A DNA stretch of 64,000 nt from Morchella semilibera (taxonomy: Eukaryota > Ascomycota > Pezizomycetes > Pezizales > Morchellaceae), in NCBI GenBank assembly GCA_009192285.1, contig WBVU01000019.1:186001-250000 (forward strand), read 5' to 3'. This document shows positions 19,901-32,600 of the stretch, in pieces (positions within the stretch are counted from its first letter, which is position 1; each line of letters starts with the position of its first letter). A model generated the notes under the pieces. That model saw only the letters and a list, made by a program, of their open reading frames with translations. It made no database searches and was not told the origin of the DNA. The position numbers and the translations under genes are program-made.

Positions 19901-22452
19901 GCGTGAGTGTCTCCATGATTGTGGGCGCGGTGCCGGGTGCCTCGGAGATGCGCTTCTTGATCTCCTTGAGCGCCTTGACGACCGTGCGGTAGTCCGAGTC
20001 GGGCGAAAAGCAGAAACGGATCAGCTGGTAGCAGCGGCGGTCGTGGAGTTTGGCAAACTTGAGCAGGTTTTCCTTGGCCTTGGGCGTGTCGGGGAGCTTT
20101 TGGGAGAGCCATTCGATAAACTTGTTGAGTGCGCGCTTGACGCCCTCTTCTTCTACGTCCTTGTCCATTACGCCGCCCTGGAGAGAAGAGAAAAAACGGG
20201 AGATTGTTAGCTGTTGCTGCTACTTTTATCATTTCCAAAAAAAAAAATTATAATGTAAAGTACTTAGGGTTAGGGTGCGGAACCGGGGGTATGTGGGGGG
20301 GGAGAAGAGAAAGGGGAGAGGGGGGGGGGTAAAAATACATTATAATCCTCACAACTCTTCAAAAAGACGTCCATAACCTTCGCATAACTAATCTGCCTGA
20401 GCGGGACGGCAAACAGCGCCTTCTTAGCCTTTGTATCGAGCCCCTTGACCAGCACCAGCAGTCTCATAACCCTGATGCGATCCCCCTCCGCAATCTCCCT
20501 CTCCCTCTCCTTCTCCGCCTCCTTCTCCTTCCCCTTTGCCGCCGCCGCTGCCCGTCCGTTATTATTCTCCCCGCTAGTAGTAGTGGTAGCCATCTTCTCC
20601 TTCTCAATCGGCGGATAGTTTACCGGCAGCAACACGCCAAAGAGGACATGGTCGAGGAGGACATTGACCTCGGCATCGTTGATATAAAATGTATCGAGTA
20701 TCTTACTCGGGATCCACCCGAGCTGCGCCGTGACCAGCTCGTTGCCCGCCGCAATGTCGGCGTACGCCATGTTCCACATGCGCGCGAGGCAGAACATGCC
20801 CTCCCACCGCACGCTGAATTTCTTATCCCGCACCCGCTCGCCCAGGTTCTGTAATACCTTCTTCCCCCAGCCCCTGCCGTCGCCGTCCGCGCCCGCCGCC
20901 TTCCCCTTCGCGCCGCTACCGCTGCCGCGGGCCCCCGTCGCAACAGGGGGCGCGCCACCGGCCGCAAGCTCAGGGTTGTACGTGTTGAATGGTGACAGGT
21001 CCGCGCCGAGCTTGGTGGTGATGCTGGCGTAGTCTAGTTCTCCGAGGGAGACGCAGGCCGATAGTCGCACGCGGTCGTCAAGGTCGTTCAGCTTCACGGC
21101 GACCAGGTCGACGAGCTGCACGGCCATAAAGTCGTTTCGCTCCTTCATGATTCGGACCGCGGCCTCGACCCATTTCGCGCGGACGGCGGAGCTCTTGTCG
21201 TTTGCGCGGCCGAGCCAGCTCTTCCATGTTGCGGGCGCCGAGGCGGCAAAGGACCCCGTCAGCGCCATGTCGCCGATCGTCTCAGTGCTCAGCACGCGGA
21301 TCTCTGCGTTCTCAGCCATGAGCTCCTGCTCGAGCTGCGGGATCACGTTCTGGAGCACGGCCGGGCAGGCCTTCCACAGCTCCTTGACGAGCAGGTGGGC
21401 CTTGTGCAGTTCCTGGAGGTCCTCGTGCGAAGGCTCGTGCAGCGCCGGGTCGTCCGAGTCCGAGTCGGGGCTCATGGACGTGTGGCGGCCGCTCTTGTTT
21501 GCGCGCGGGCGCGAGGACGGCGAGGCGTCCATGATGACCTCGGAAAAGTACTGGCAGATTTGGCGTGCCATCTTGTCGACGCACTGGTTGCAGATGGCCT
21601 TTGCCATGTTGTACGCTGGCGGGGGGACCGGGGCAATGAGCTTTGTCTGGCCGTCGTCCTTCTTGCCCTTGACCTCCTTCACGGCGGGTTTCCCGCGCGC
21701 TGTGATTGCGGCGAGCGCTGCGGGGTTGGCGCGGAAGAACTGAGCGACAATGATGTCGACGACCTCTGAGGGGAGGGAGTTGCACTCCTCAATGAGCTGC
21801 ACGAGGATGTCTGTCATCTGGTACTCTACATTCTTTGGCCCGTCGGGGCGCGCAAGGTCGAAGAAGTGGGTAAATATCTTGAGGGTGATTGCCTCGCTGT
21901 TTGGGATGTCGGATATGAGAACCACAGATTTTACGGACGCCAGCGACTCGAGTAGGTACAGGTGTTGCTGGTAGTATGGCGTCTCCGGGTCCGCCAGACC
22001 CTTCAGCTGCCGCACAAAAAGCTCAAATATATCCTACCACACAAATATTATCAGCACCAATTACCCCCTCCCCCTCGAAAAAAAAAAAGAAAGGAAAAAA
22101 GAAAGAAAAAACTCACCTTCAACTGTACCGCCGTATAGGGCGCATCCGGCGCATGCAATCTCAACATATCCGCAAGACAACACGCCGCGAACGCCTTGAC
22201 GCCTGGGTCCTTGTGCTGCAGCAGACCGACATTGACGAGCTCCTTCGCGGGCGTTGCCAGGCTCTCGCGGTCGACGGCCTCCTGCTCGAGCGCGATCAGC
22301 TCCTTGCTGAGGGCCTTGAGGCGCGTGATGAGGGTTCCTGTGGGGATTGGCTTTCCGGCCTTCCAGGAGAGGGCGTCGGCGAATTGGAGGACGGTGGACG
22401 GCTGCTGCTCGTCTTCGTCCTCCTCGAGGGGAGGGCGGGAGGAGCGGGCCAT
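16978..22452 (-). CDS. pds5: Sister chromatid cohesion protein Pds5
   Basis: Model complement(join(16978..17339, 17396..18083, 18154..18268, 18554..18964, 19045..20177, 20339..22033, 22117..22452)), 1579 aa. Pds5 is the HEAT-repeat cohesin regulator that binds Scc1 and controls cohesin loading, release and acetylation. Family motifs are in order: LLQHKDPGVKAFAACCLADM and LRLHAPDAPYT in exon 1, DIFELFVRQLKGL at the start of exon 2, then HEAT repeats through YYLSELAQAVIRRYAEHHHW. The C-terminal tail is charged and carries three AT-hook-like motifs (KVGRPPK, KRGRKPRG, RGRGRPKRG). The 56-nt intron at 17340-17395 restores frame between an Ala-rich stretch and EEERRRAEKADEAED; without it the frame breaks. 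Length fits the family. Confidence 0.93.
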
Positions 22453-23958
22453 CGCGTGGAGTGTGTGGGTGGATGGGGGGGTGTGGTGGTGGGCTTGTTG
22501 GTTGGTTGGTGGAGGAGTAGGAGGAGGAGGAAGAGAGGAGGAGGAGGAGTGGGTGGGGGACGGACGCGTTAGGGGGGGTCGATTGAAGAGGCGGGGAGGG
22601 GAGGGGGGATTCTAGAGCGCGTCGAACGTGAGTGAGTGAGAATTGCTAGATTTACAGGCAGAGAGCAAGAGAGAAGGGGGGGGGGGGGGGAGAAGAGGGG
22701 GAGAGGGGGAGAGGGGGAGAGATGAGAGGGGGAGGGGGGGGGGGCAGAGACTCACAGATACAGATACTGATACAGCAGGTACAGATACAGACGGAGAGAG
22801 GGGGGGGGGGGGGAGATGAGAAAGAGATAGATGAAGAGAGAGAGATGAAGAGAGAGAGAGATAGAGATAGCGAGAGATTACTTCTTCTTCTTCTTCTTCT
22901 TCTTCCCCTTCTTCTTGTTGTTCGTGTATGCAAATGCGTGATATCACAGGAGTAGACGCAGAGTCGACGTAGAGAGAGATTGTCTGTCGGTATTAACAGC
23001 AGCAGCACTCCCGTATCCAACTCAGGGTTAGGGGTGTGTGGCCCATATATATATCCACATATATGTCGATAAAAGAGTAGAAGTTTGCCTGCCCCCAGAA
23101 GGTAAAGTCAGTCCCTCAGATCAATTCCCAATGGATGAATGCTGAAGTGATAATATGCGACAGAATTAACTCGACAGAGGGGAGTCAATCAATCAATCAT
23201 CAGTCAATCAATTGATCAGTTTGTCAACACCAGACAGAAGAGGATTACTCAGCAAGGCCAACCAACAACCAACCAACCGCCAAGACCCGTATCGAGTGTT
23301 GTGAGCGCAGTCCTCGACTCGTCTAGATCATCTACTAGGCAGTAAGTATAACTGGGTGCCATTGTACTGGAGAACAGTAGATACTCTGCTCTTCTCCTCT
23401 GCTACTTACATGATACGGTACATACATCAAAGTACATACAGCCATCTCTCACTCGCCCCCAAGATAAGCGAGTGAGACCCCGTGACGCAGCGCAGTCCAA
23501 GAGCCCAATTACCAGTGCTGACATGAAGCGTCCATACAGAGCCCTTGTGTAGACACACGCAGTACAGAAGGGAACCCAATCACCCCTGTGCAGTACAATT
23601 GATGGGCCCAACTACTTATGTGGCTGGTGGCTAACTGCTGCAGTACAATCTCGCTATAAGCTGGATATAAAATGTGACAATCGATACTGCATCTTATATG
23701 TAGGCCCTTTACTTCTTATAAGAAGCGCCCAGTCCACCAAATTACATATCCTTAGAGGCCGAATCCTTACAGACAACATCCTATCAACAAGATTGTACTG
23801 TACACACTTGTACTGTACACACCGACACCGAGAAAGAGAAGACAGACACTCAAACCAGACCTACAATTACTACCGTGGCCAGCTACATGCAGACCGAGCA
23901 CACGATACACAGTATAGTATACAATACACGCCCACCCCCAATCTCCATCCCACACCAC
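22453..23958. other. Intergenic region with simple repeats
   Basis: This is the promoter side of pds5. It is dominated by purine-rich low complexity on the plus strand (G-runs and GA tracts at 22480-22870), a TTC run at 22881-22913, and (CAAT)n-like words near 23185. No gene is supported. Confidence 0.6.
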
Positions 23959-24231
23959 TCATAACCAATACCAAATCCCCACGACCCCCACCCCCACAGC
24001 CACACCCGCACCCACCACCCCCCACCCGCCCTTCCTCCCCTCCACCCACCCCGCCAGATCATACCCCGCAACACACACCCACAGCGCCACCTGCACGCCC
24101 ACGACAAGCACCAAGACCGCCCACCACCACCACTGCACCGTGCCCCTCTTCTTCTTCCTAGTCTTCCGGCTGCACCCGCTGCATGTGGTGGGGGCGGCGA
24201 CAGTGAGGGTCGACGTGCCGAGTTTGGACAT
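23959..24231 (-). CDS. Possible small membrane protein
   Basis: A 90-aa single-exon frame. It starts SKLGTSTLTVAAPTTCSGC, followed by a strongly basic block (RKTRKKKRG) and then two hydrophobic segments (WWWWAVLVLVVGVQVALW; VVGAGVAVGVGVVGIWYWL) separated by a short loop. The basic block before the first segment fits a positive-inside topology. The family is not recognised. The second segment is low complexity (G/V), so the frame could be fortuitous. Confidence 0.35.
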   Translation of the reverse strand: MSKLGTSTLTVAAPTTCSGCSRKTRKKKRGTVQWWWWAVLVLVVGVQVALWVCVAGYDLAGWVEGRKGGWGVVGAGVAVGVGVVGIWYWL

Positions 24232-25105
24232 TAATATTGCAGGTGGTGTGGAAAAGCTGTATGTATATATGTTTTTTTGGTGGTGATGCTAGAAAGGTTG
24301 TACTTTTTTCGAGGGGGTGGCAGATGTATACAAGTATGTAGATAGCAGCTAGTGCCAAAGCCCCGAGCAAAACCACATCATCCGCCGCGGAACTAGAGCT
24401 CCAGGAATACATGCCCCACCGATCATTACCCTGCCTCAACAAACAGCCTCTTTAGTATCTGTACAGTCGCGATACTGATATCCCCGCCTAGTGGCACCTC
24501 TATGTAAGGATATCACCAGCGGTGGACAGCCGTTGACTCGCGCCCAACTATATCAGCCCGGTCGAAATAAAGACGCCACCGGCTGTATATATACCCTATA
24601 AGCTGGGATTGTTCGGTCGACTCGACTCTGTATTGCTGCTGGTCACTTAGCTACTTGTCTTCCAGGGCATGTACATATAGATGCCAACCTAGGACGGGTG
24701 AAGGAACGCCATCATTCCAGCAACAAACCAGCAGTCAACAGTAACAGTAACCGGGACCGTCCAGCCCAAGTCTCACGTGGCGGGCAGTCCCATCGAACGT
24801 TCAACACAGGTACATATCAAAGCGCTGATCCGTGGGCCAGATTAGGGGGTAGCAGCATGTCTTGATATAGTAATACACGGCTCTAACAATATATACTAGA
24901 ATACAGGTCTGGGGTGGGTATCTTAGCTAAGTAGATGTCAGGAGAAAAAAAAAAAGTCAAGGGCGCCATAAAAATACACATATCGTACGTAGGGTAGAGA
25001 CTCATCTCCACCGGGTACAACAACAACAATTATATACCTATATCGCATCGCCAATACCACCGAGTGACACCCCATGATGCCAAAAACAAAACCACAAACC
25101 ACAAA
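24232..25105. other. Intergenic spacer
   Basis: No supported gene. It contains an A-run near 24942-24954 and no other distinctive feature. Confidence 0.5.
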
Positions 25106-27077
25106 CTACCCCGTACACCTCTCCTCTGGCGCCCTCCACTCCAGCCCCATCCCCTCAAAGACCCTCCTCTCCGCCTCCTCCCACCCCTCCACGCTCCTCA
25201 GCGCCCCATCAACGCCGCCCACCCTCTCGTCGTTCCTCTCCCACAGCCCATCGGGCATAAACCTCCACCTACGCACCTCACACCACAGCCTAAGGTCCCT
25301 CACCCACGTGCCGGCGCCCGTCAACGCCACCAGCGCCATCCCCGCCGTCTCCGGCATCGTGACAACAATGTCCACGCGGCGGCGCAGATTCCTGTTGCGG
25401 CCGCCGCCGGCAGGCGGACGGGGGGTCCGCAGGCGCACGTCCGAGTAGTGCTGCTCCTGCCAGACAAGCGCCGCGCTCTGCAGGGTGTTGTTGAAGCTTG
25501 TGGTTTTGCGCGGGGGCGGGGAGGAGCGGTCGAGGCGGAGGGTGTAGTTGATGCATCCCTCGCTCTCGAGCGAGGCGACGAGCTGCTCGAGGAAGGGTCC
25601 GGAGACCTGTCTGCTGTCTGGGTGCGAGATGAGGAGGTCCACGTCGCCGAGGGTAGGGCTACCACGCCTGTACGAGCCAACGAGGATACTAGTTATTCCG
25701 GGGCGGAGACTAGAGGCGTGGCGCATTATGATGTCTGCGGATGTCAGTTACTCCCCGGTAAGCCTTGTCCCTCTACCCACTCCTCTATAGAGATGATGGT
25801 AGATAGACTAGTGGCTAACGTACCTCTGACCCTCTCGGCCTCATACCGTGGCACCGGCTTCTGGAAGTCATCATAGTACTTGACGCCAATCTGCTGCGCC
25901 CTCGTGAGACTCCTCCAGCCATACTCAACCACATCATCAATCGAGCGCCACCCCTTCACGAACCAGAACTCGCGCGCAGCTTCCGGCCCAACGCCCCAGA
26001 TCTTGTAGAGCATTTCCAGCCCTTTCAGATTCTCATTCTGTCTGAGCTTCTCGACGTCGGGGACCGTGCGAAGCTTTGGGTCCTGGTTTGAGCGCTTCCA
26101 GGAGTGGAAGAGGGCAGATATCTTGACGCCACAGCCGGGAAGGAGGGCTACTTCGCTGCTGTAGGTGAGGAGGTGCGGATATGCCTGGACCGAGGCAATG
26201 GCAGTCGAGTAGGCACGGACCCCGACGTCATCGGAGGTCAGGACGCGGTGCTCGCGGACTCTGTGCAGCTGGGCGATAAAGTCTGCATTTGGAGAAGCAG
26301 CGGGCGTTGAGCGGCAGCAGGAGAACTTGACCTGGAGACATCAAAAAAAGAAAAAAGAAAAAAACAGTAAGTATTTTTGTACGCAGCAGACGATATATAT
26401 AGACGGCTACATACATTCCTCTTCACCCACTCTGGCATCTCATTGATACCCCTTGCCTTGGTCCGTTCATCCTCGTATTCAGGTGTGCTCGGCCTCACAT
26501 TTCTTGCCGCGCTCTTGGACAGCTTGATGAGCTCGTCCGTAATCCTACCCCCATACACACCCCGCTGATACTCATCCTTCTCGCCCCGCCACCCCGAGTT
26601 CTCCCTAGCAGCCTTCACCGCGTCTATCTTCGCCCTCTGCAGGACCCCTCTCCGCTGCTCCTCCTGCTCCTTCTCCTCCGCCACAATTCCTTCCCGCGCC
26701 GTCTTCCTGGGCCCCTCCGGCGATGGCACCGGCGTCACCTCGACAGCGCTCACAGTCGCTGCATACACCGTATACGCCTCCATCGGCAGTAAGCTCCCGG
26801 CCTCAACGCTCTCGGTGAACCATCGCAGCTTCACGACCCTCAATGGCGCCGTGTGGAACGGTTCTGGGGCCGTATGGATCCCGTGTTTGCGTAGCTCGGC
26901 CTGGCAGCGTGTGACGGTGTTGATGTCGGCGAGGAAGAGGGAGGCGGTGGAGGCGGTGGCTGCGAGTGGACAGTTGTGGGCCAGCAGTTGGGAGCGGAGG
27001 GCTGTGTGGACGTCGGGGGTGAGGTGTGTTGGGAGCAAAAAGGCGGGGGAGAGGTGAGATAGGTCTAGGGTAGGCAT
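25106..27077 (-). CDS. Family X DNA polymerase (Pol4/lambda/mu-like)
   Basis: Model complement(join(25106..25734, 25824..26331, 26415..27077)), 599 aa. PolX enzymes fill short gaps in base excision repair and end joining. The N-terminal about 110 residues resemble a BRCT domain (SLFLADINTVTRCQAEL; LRVVKLRWFTESVEAG). A linker then leads to the 8-kDa/fingers region (LLPGCGVKISALFHSW; MLYKIWGVGPEAAREFW, a helix-hairpin-helix). The palm has the nucleotide-binding VGSYRRGSPTLGDVDLLI with two catalytic Asp, and the third Asp in RRRVDIVVT. The C-terminus has the thumb region, ending ERNDERVG...APEERCTG. Splice phases are 0 and 1. Whether it is lambda-, mu- or yeast Pol4-like cannot be settled by eye. 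Confidence 0.9.
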
Positions 27078-29644
27078 TGTACAGTGTGGGGTAGTGCTAT
27101 GTATTTAGCTCTAGAATAATCACCTGTGATACTCGGTAGCAACACAGCAACAATTAACGGGTGATGATTGATATATATATCACGAAATCCAGAAGACGAA
27201 AATTAAGAAGAGCCCGAGAGATATAGCGAGAGGGGGTGAGAGGGGGGGGGGGGGGGAGAGAGAGAGAGAGTTTAGAGAGCAGCAGACGTTCCCCTCATAT
27301 GCATTGGAGACAGAGATGATGATGGAAGAAAGGGGGGACTCAGATATACTACTACCAGTCGCAGAGTTACTGCCCTAGATCTAGCTACATACATGGACAC
27401 ACGACGTCATGTTCTAATTCTGCCCTGCCATCGACGGCACTCATCGAGATGAATATCATCCAACAACAACAATAATAACAACAACAAACAGAAAAGCACA
27501 GGCCCCCCCCTCCTCCTCCTCCTCTCTTATTTCGGATCCCTGAGATCGCGATATGCCTCAATTCCTGTTGCTATATAGCTTATATAATGGGGGTAAGCTC
27601 CCGCTTAACATCTTGGCTCGTTGTTGCCTAGAAGTAGATGTGCGCAGTGAGTACATAGGTGATAGATAAATGCTACTTTGTGAGATGTGGGGCCTGTGTT
27701 GGATTCGTGGGTGCAGAGAGAGGGTGGTAGGACATGTAAATATCGATATGCTCTCAGCTCCCCTCCATTCTTTACTGTTGCTTTTCCTCCTTCTTCTTTG
27801 GTGAGACTTAATTAGCTGGTGTATCGTGAACTAGGCAACTGTCCGGCGGGACGTTAACAGATCTAGGTGCAGATGAAACTTCTAGAATAAACAAACGGCA
27901 CCAGCTGCAATGCCATACATACAACAACAGTGTCAGCGATTGAGATTTCAAGTCCGCAGATCATAGCTCGATCATCCGCGGTGCTCAGACCGCAAAACCC
28001 AAACGTCAAACGTCAAAATCCTCCCCCGGCAAATGTCGTCAATACGATCCGTGCACACACTCCTAGGCTAGGTTTCGTGGCATCCTGGATATGTAACCGA
28101 GTATGTGTGGCGTGTTGTGCGAAGGAGAAGAAAAAAGTCGCACATTGATCATTACCACTTTTGAAACTCAAGATGGTGGGACAGGTCAGGCCTGGGGCAA
28201 GGCGGGAGGTGGGGGCGGGGTGGCGGGTTTCCAGAGCGACCTTTTTTTTTTAACTGTCAATTGCTGACCCCCCCTCCCCCCTCCATAGTGGGTATGGGAG
28301 ATCATGTACTCTTGATAAGAGAGATAATAAGGCCTGTTAGCAAAAAGCCACCAACTGTTGCTTTTTTCTTTTTTGAAGGGGTCCCGGGTCAGCATTAATA
28401 ATAATAATCTTAAGGGACAGCTGGCAGGCATATTGCGTCTCGTCTGGCCTCTAAGCGGGCGTGTTTCGGACCGCGCTATGCCATATGCAGGCGCAGGTCG
28501 GGGTTAAACCGGTAGTTTTGCGAACAAAAAAGTAACAGCCTGATTATCTGTCCATTTGCTGTTGGCCGTAGGTGCAGACACCAACGCCTGGGTAAGCAGT
28601 TGGGGGCGGAAGGGGGGTATAATTTTACTTACAGACGAATCTTTTACACAGATTGAGGATCGAATCCCTGTGTGCATATAAAGGTTAGGCAGCCAACTAT
28701 TACTGCGAAAAAAAACAAAGTGGGATCTTCCCATGATCAAAGTGCCCATGGGTACCACCCCTCTCTCACGAACTGAAAGTCGTGTTGCCTCTTGTGTGGA
28801 AGCAGGATGATGGGACACGGAAATAATTTTCGAGCCTCCCTCCAGAGAACGAGTGATAATGTGTGATACGGACCTAGAGCACCGCACCAGCCAGTGATGC
28901 TGGGATGTCAGGTGCCAGAAGGAATGATCTGATCAAAAAGGACTGATTCTGTCAGAGTTTTAACGGACCTAGAACAGTCCGAAAAGTGTCGTACTACCCG
29001 CCCCAAAGCAAACCGTCAGAGTCAGAGGTCAGCTATATATGGCCGCCCCTGGGAGAGGGGAAGAGGGGGGGAGCAACACAGTCACTAAACCATGCTGTCG
29101 GAGTGAGCGTTGTACAAATGAAACAGATTTCCCAGCTGTCAGAAGTGGTTGGCTGCCCTAGCCAGGTTATTGATCGAATCACAAGAGTCGCAAGTAATAT
29201 TTCTTGCATATCTTGCGGGGGGTGGGGCGGTTAGGTATCTTGCGGGGCGGGAGGAACTTGACTACATGAAGGTACGTTTTATGGCTTGTGGTCTTTTTAC
29301 CTTTACGACCCTCCAGTGGCGGTGTCCTTGAAAGATCGAGCTGATTTTTAAGTTCTCCCTGTATGGCGTATGCGCCACAGTACGTCAGGATGCGACCTGT
29401 AAATACAAAGTATTTACCCAGAGTCTATTGTTTTTTTCACCGCCATTTAGCAAGACAGCAAACGTAAAATTTTATGCGACTACCATCCTAGATCTATGCG
29501 CTGACTAGTCTTAACTCCCGTTTTTCTCTTTAAGGTACATCGTTTTTCATACTCATCATGAATACATGTATGCTCCCATAACCCAGTATATAGGGGCCAC
29601 CAAACACACAAAACCGGCTTTTCAAAAGGGGGGAGAGAAAAAAA
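27078..29644. other. Long intergenic region
   Basis: This 2.6-kb stretch has no convincing gene. It holds GA/G-rich simple sequence at 27230-27275, (AAC)n near 27460-27490 and one copy of a short dispersed repeat at about 28335-28420. A tRNA-like B-box word (GGATCGAATCC) is at 28656-28666. Confidence 0.5.
28335..28420 (+). repeat. Dispersed short repeat, copy 1
   Basis: It shares CTGTTARCAA..RGCCAC and GTCAGCATTA...CTTAAGGGACA with copies at 46976-47048 and 56173-56250. Confidence 0.45.
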
Positions 29645-32600
29645 TTAATACTCAAAATCGTCGTCAACGCCTTTGCTTGCCTTTTTGTTTCCGCTCGTCA
29701 CTACCTCCTGCCTCTTGTACATCTCCGCAACCTGGGAGCTGGTCGTTGCATCATCAGCGCCCTTGTCATCTCGAACCTTGATGAACCGCGGGAACCGTAG
29801 CGAGATTCCCCTCCCTTGCCGGTATCGTCTGCCATGCCGGCAGCGGCCTTGTAGACGGGGCTGATAGATAGATCCGCGGTCTTAACTTCCCAAACGATCT
29901 TGGGCTCAAACCAGACATCGGGCTGCACATTGTTCCCCTTATCGTGGGAGTAGTATGGCTTTGGCCTTTGGATCTCTAGTTCCGACAGAAGCGTGTGGAA
30001 CTCCTCGAGGTTTGCTTCAGAGAACCCAGTACCAATTTTGCAAATGGTTTCGTAAATCTGGGTAGAGGGATTGTAGCATGCCAACAAGAAAGCGCCATAG
30101 CCACCTGTACGTTTCCCGCGACCGTGGTAGGCGCCAACGACAACGAGGTCGAGGGAATCGCCGATGCCGGCAAGGTAGTCTTTTTTAACTTTAAGCCAGT
30201 TTCGACTGCGCTTACTGGGCTCATAGCCACTTTCTTCACCGTCGAGCATCTTGACCATGAGGCCTTCGCAGGAGGATCTGACACTCTCTTCGAGAAAAAC
30301 TTGAATTTGTTCAAGATCATTGGCATCAGCGTAGGTTGCAAACGTAAATTCACCCTCAATCTCGGTGAATGACTCATGCATAAGGCGGCGGCGTTTTTCA
30401 AGGGTTTCTTGGCACAAAGACTGCATTGGAACATGTTAGAATTATCATAAACAAGAAAACAGGAGGGCAGCATACCTTGCCGTTAAGAAATAGCAGGTCA
30501 AACGCAAAAACGCAAACCTTCACCTTGACATCTTCGACCTTCACATCCTTCCTCTTTCTAGTCATCAACTGCTGGAATGGTAACACTCTTTTCTCATCCT
30601 TATCCCATGCTACTGCCTCACAGTCCAACACGAAACTCTCGACGCCGGGCTTAACCCATTTGTCAAGAATAAAAAGGATATCCGGGTACTTCTTGCTTAA
30701 ATCCTCAGAGTTACGTGAAAAGATCCTTGTGATACCCTTAGTAGGGGTTGTTGTCTCGGATATGGAGGTCGCGGGGTACGAAATTGAAGAGTCGGGGGAT
30801 ACGAAGTGAATCTGTGCACGCTCCCCGTCGTATTTATATTCACAAGTAAACCGCTTGTTTTCGAAGCGGTCAAGAACTTCAGAAATAGCTTTTGTAGGTT
30901 TGGCTAACATTGGTTTTAAGGGAACACCTAGGATCAACTTAGCACACAGGCAGAAATCCGAGAAAAAGGGATGACAGTACCAGGCTGGAGCCTACAATGA
31001 TCCTTCAAGTTCATCAAACCATGTTTCATCATCATAGGAATAATGACATCGTAACTTGGTAGTTCACTATACTACTGTTAGTGGTGTAGCTTCAACCACG
31101 CCCATCGACAGACATACCTGAAAACGCTTCTCAGCTTCAACTCTGCCTCGGTCAACATCGAGACACTAGCCTCGCGCCCCTTCTGTTCCATCTCGTGCAC
31201 AATCACGGCTTGACTTAGTGCAACAATCACTGTATTCTCGGCTAACCCAGTTCTTAGCTTCCCCTCCAGACCGCGGACTAAGTACTTTGCTTCATCACCC
31301 TTGGCGGCAGCCAACAATTTCTTAATACCAGCGACCTTTCGCCCCTGCCCACCTTCACCTTTGATGGTTGCAATCTCAAAAAGACCCTGATGCACACTTT
31401 TAACCGTCAATGGCTTTGGCTTAAACAGTGTCCCTTGTTTGTTCCTACTCTTCATAGCTACCATTCCAAGATCCCCAATTTCATTTTGATCTTCCCGAAT
31501 CATGGCCATACTTCGTCCGCAACTCTCGCTAATAGCCTTCATTAGTAGACTTTCCCCTATTCCTAGCTCCACCCCTTCATAGTCCGCCGCCAGTTTATTA
31601 ATCATTAAATGAATGGCCATTAATAAATCGTCTGGGGTCAATCGCAACACCTGACGCAAAAAGAGGGATGCATGGGATAACTTTTCAAGTCTTTTGGACG
31701 TCCCCTCGGCAAGTGTAAAGGTTTGGACCAACGCAGCATAAGGAGTTGGCGTACCAGCTGCCCAGTCAGGGAATGGATGTGATGGAGCTTTCCCGGAAAG
31801 TTTTTTTGCAACAACTTGCCGGGCCTTGTCTGCTATAGCCGGCTTCATGTCATCATCAGAACCAACCCCAACATCTTCCTCAGCAGCTGATTTAGACCCT
31901 TCATCTAATCCCTCAACTTCTTCAGATTTTATATTGCTCTTTTCTGGAGACGTTGGCCTCTTCTTCTTCGGACTCTCCAAATTTTTGGTGCCTGGTTTCC
32001 TCTCACGCTTTTTGTCGGATTTATCGCCATCCTCATCCCCCCACCCCTCCTCCTCCTTCTTAAACGTAAAACCTAACCCTTCATTTGCTTCCTTTGCTGG
32101 TACCTTTTGTCCTTTCGGGGTTGGTAGGGCTTTCTTAGGAGTCTTAGCTGAACGCTTATTCCGTTTAGTTACTGGTTCATCGTCCTCAACCTCTGATGCT
32201 GTTTCTTCGGGCTCATTTTTTATGGGTTCCTTGGTCTTTTTCTTGAGCTCCTCGAGTGTAACTTCTTTAGGATCTTTGATAGATAGCCGCTTGCTCTTCT
32301 TGGTTATTAATTCATCATCTTCATCTTCCACCTCAGTCTTTATCTTTGCTCCCCCCACTTTTGGCTTCTGGGGTTCTTTGGTGGATTTCTTGCTCTTGAC
32401 CGGCGATGGACGTCTCCCAGGTTTTGCTACTGGCTCTATGTCTTCTTTTTCGGAGGCGGAACCTTCCTCCCTTTCCGCCGCCTTTGGCTTCTGGGGCCCC
32501 TTGGTAGATTTCTTGTCCTTGGCCGGCGATGAACGTCTTCCGCGCCTTATTGGCCCAAGGTCCTCCTTTTCGGAGGCGGAACCCTCTTCCTCCGCCACCT

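Noticed and set aside
22612-23020. Ser/Leu/Pro-rich reading frames in the pds5 promoter region
   Set aside because: They are translations of GA/TC simple repeats.
28588-28680. tRNA-like gene or SINE (A-box-like AAGCAGTTGGGGG and B-box-like GGATCGAATCC)
   Set aside because: I could not fold an acceptor stem or anticodon arm. Left as a possible degenerate SINE only.
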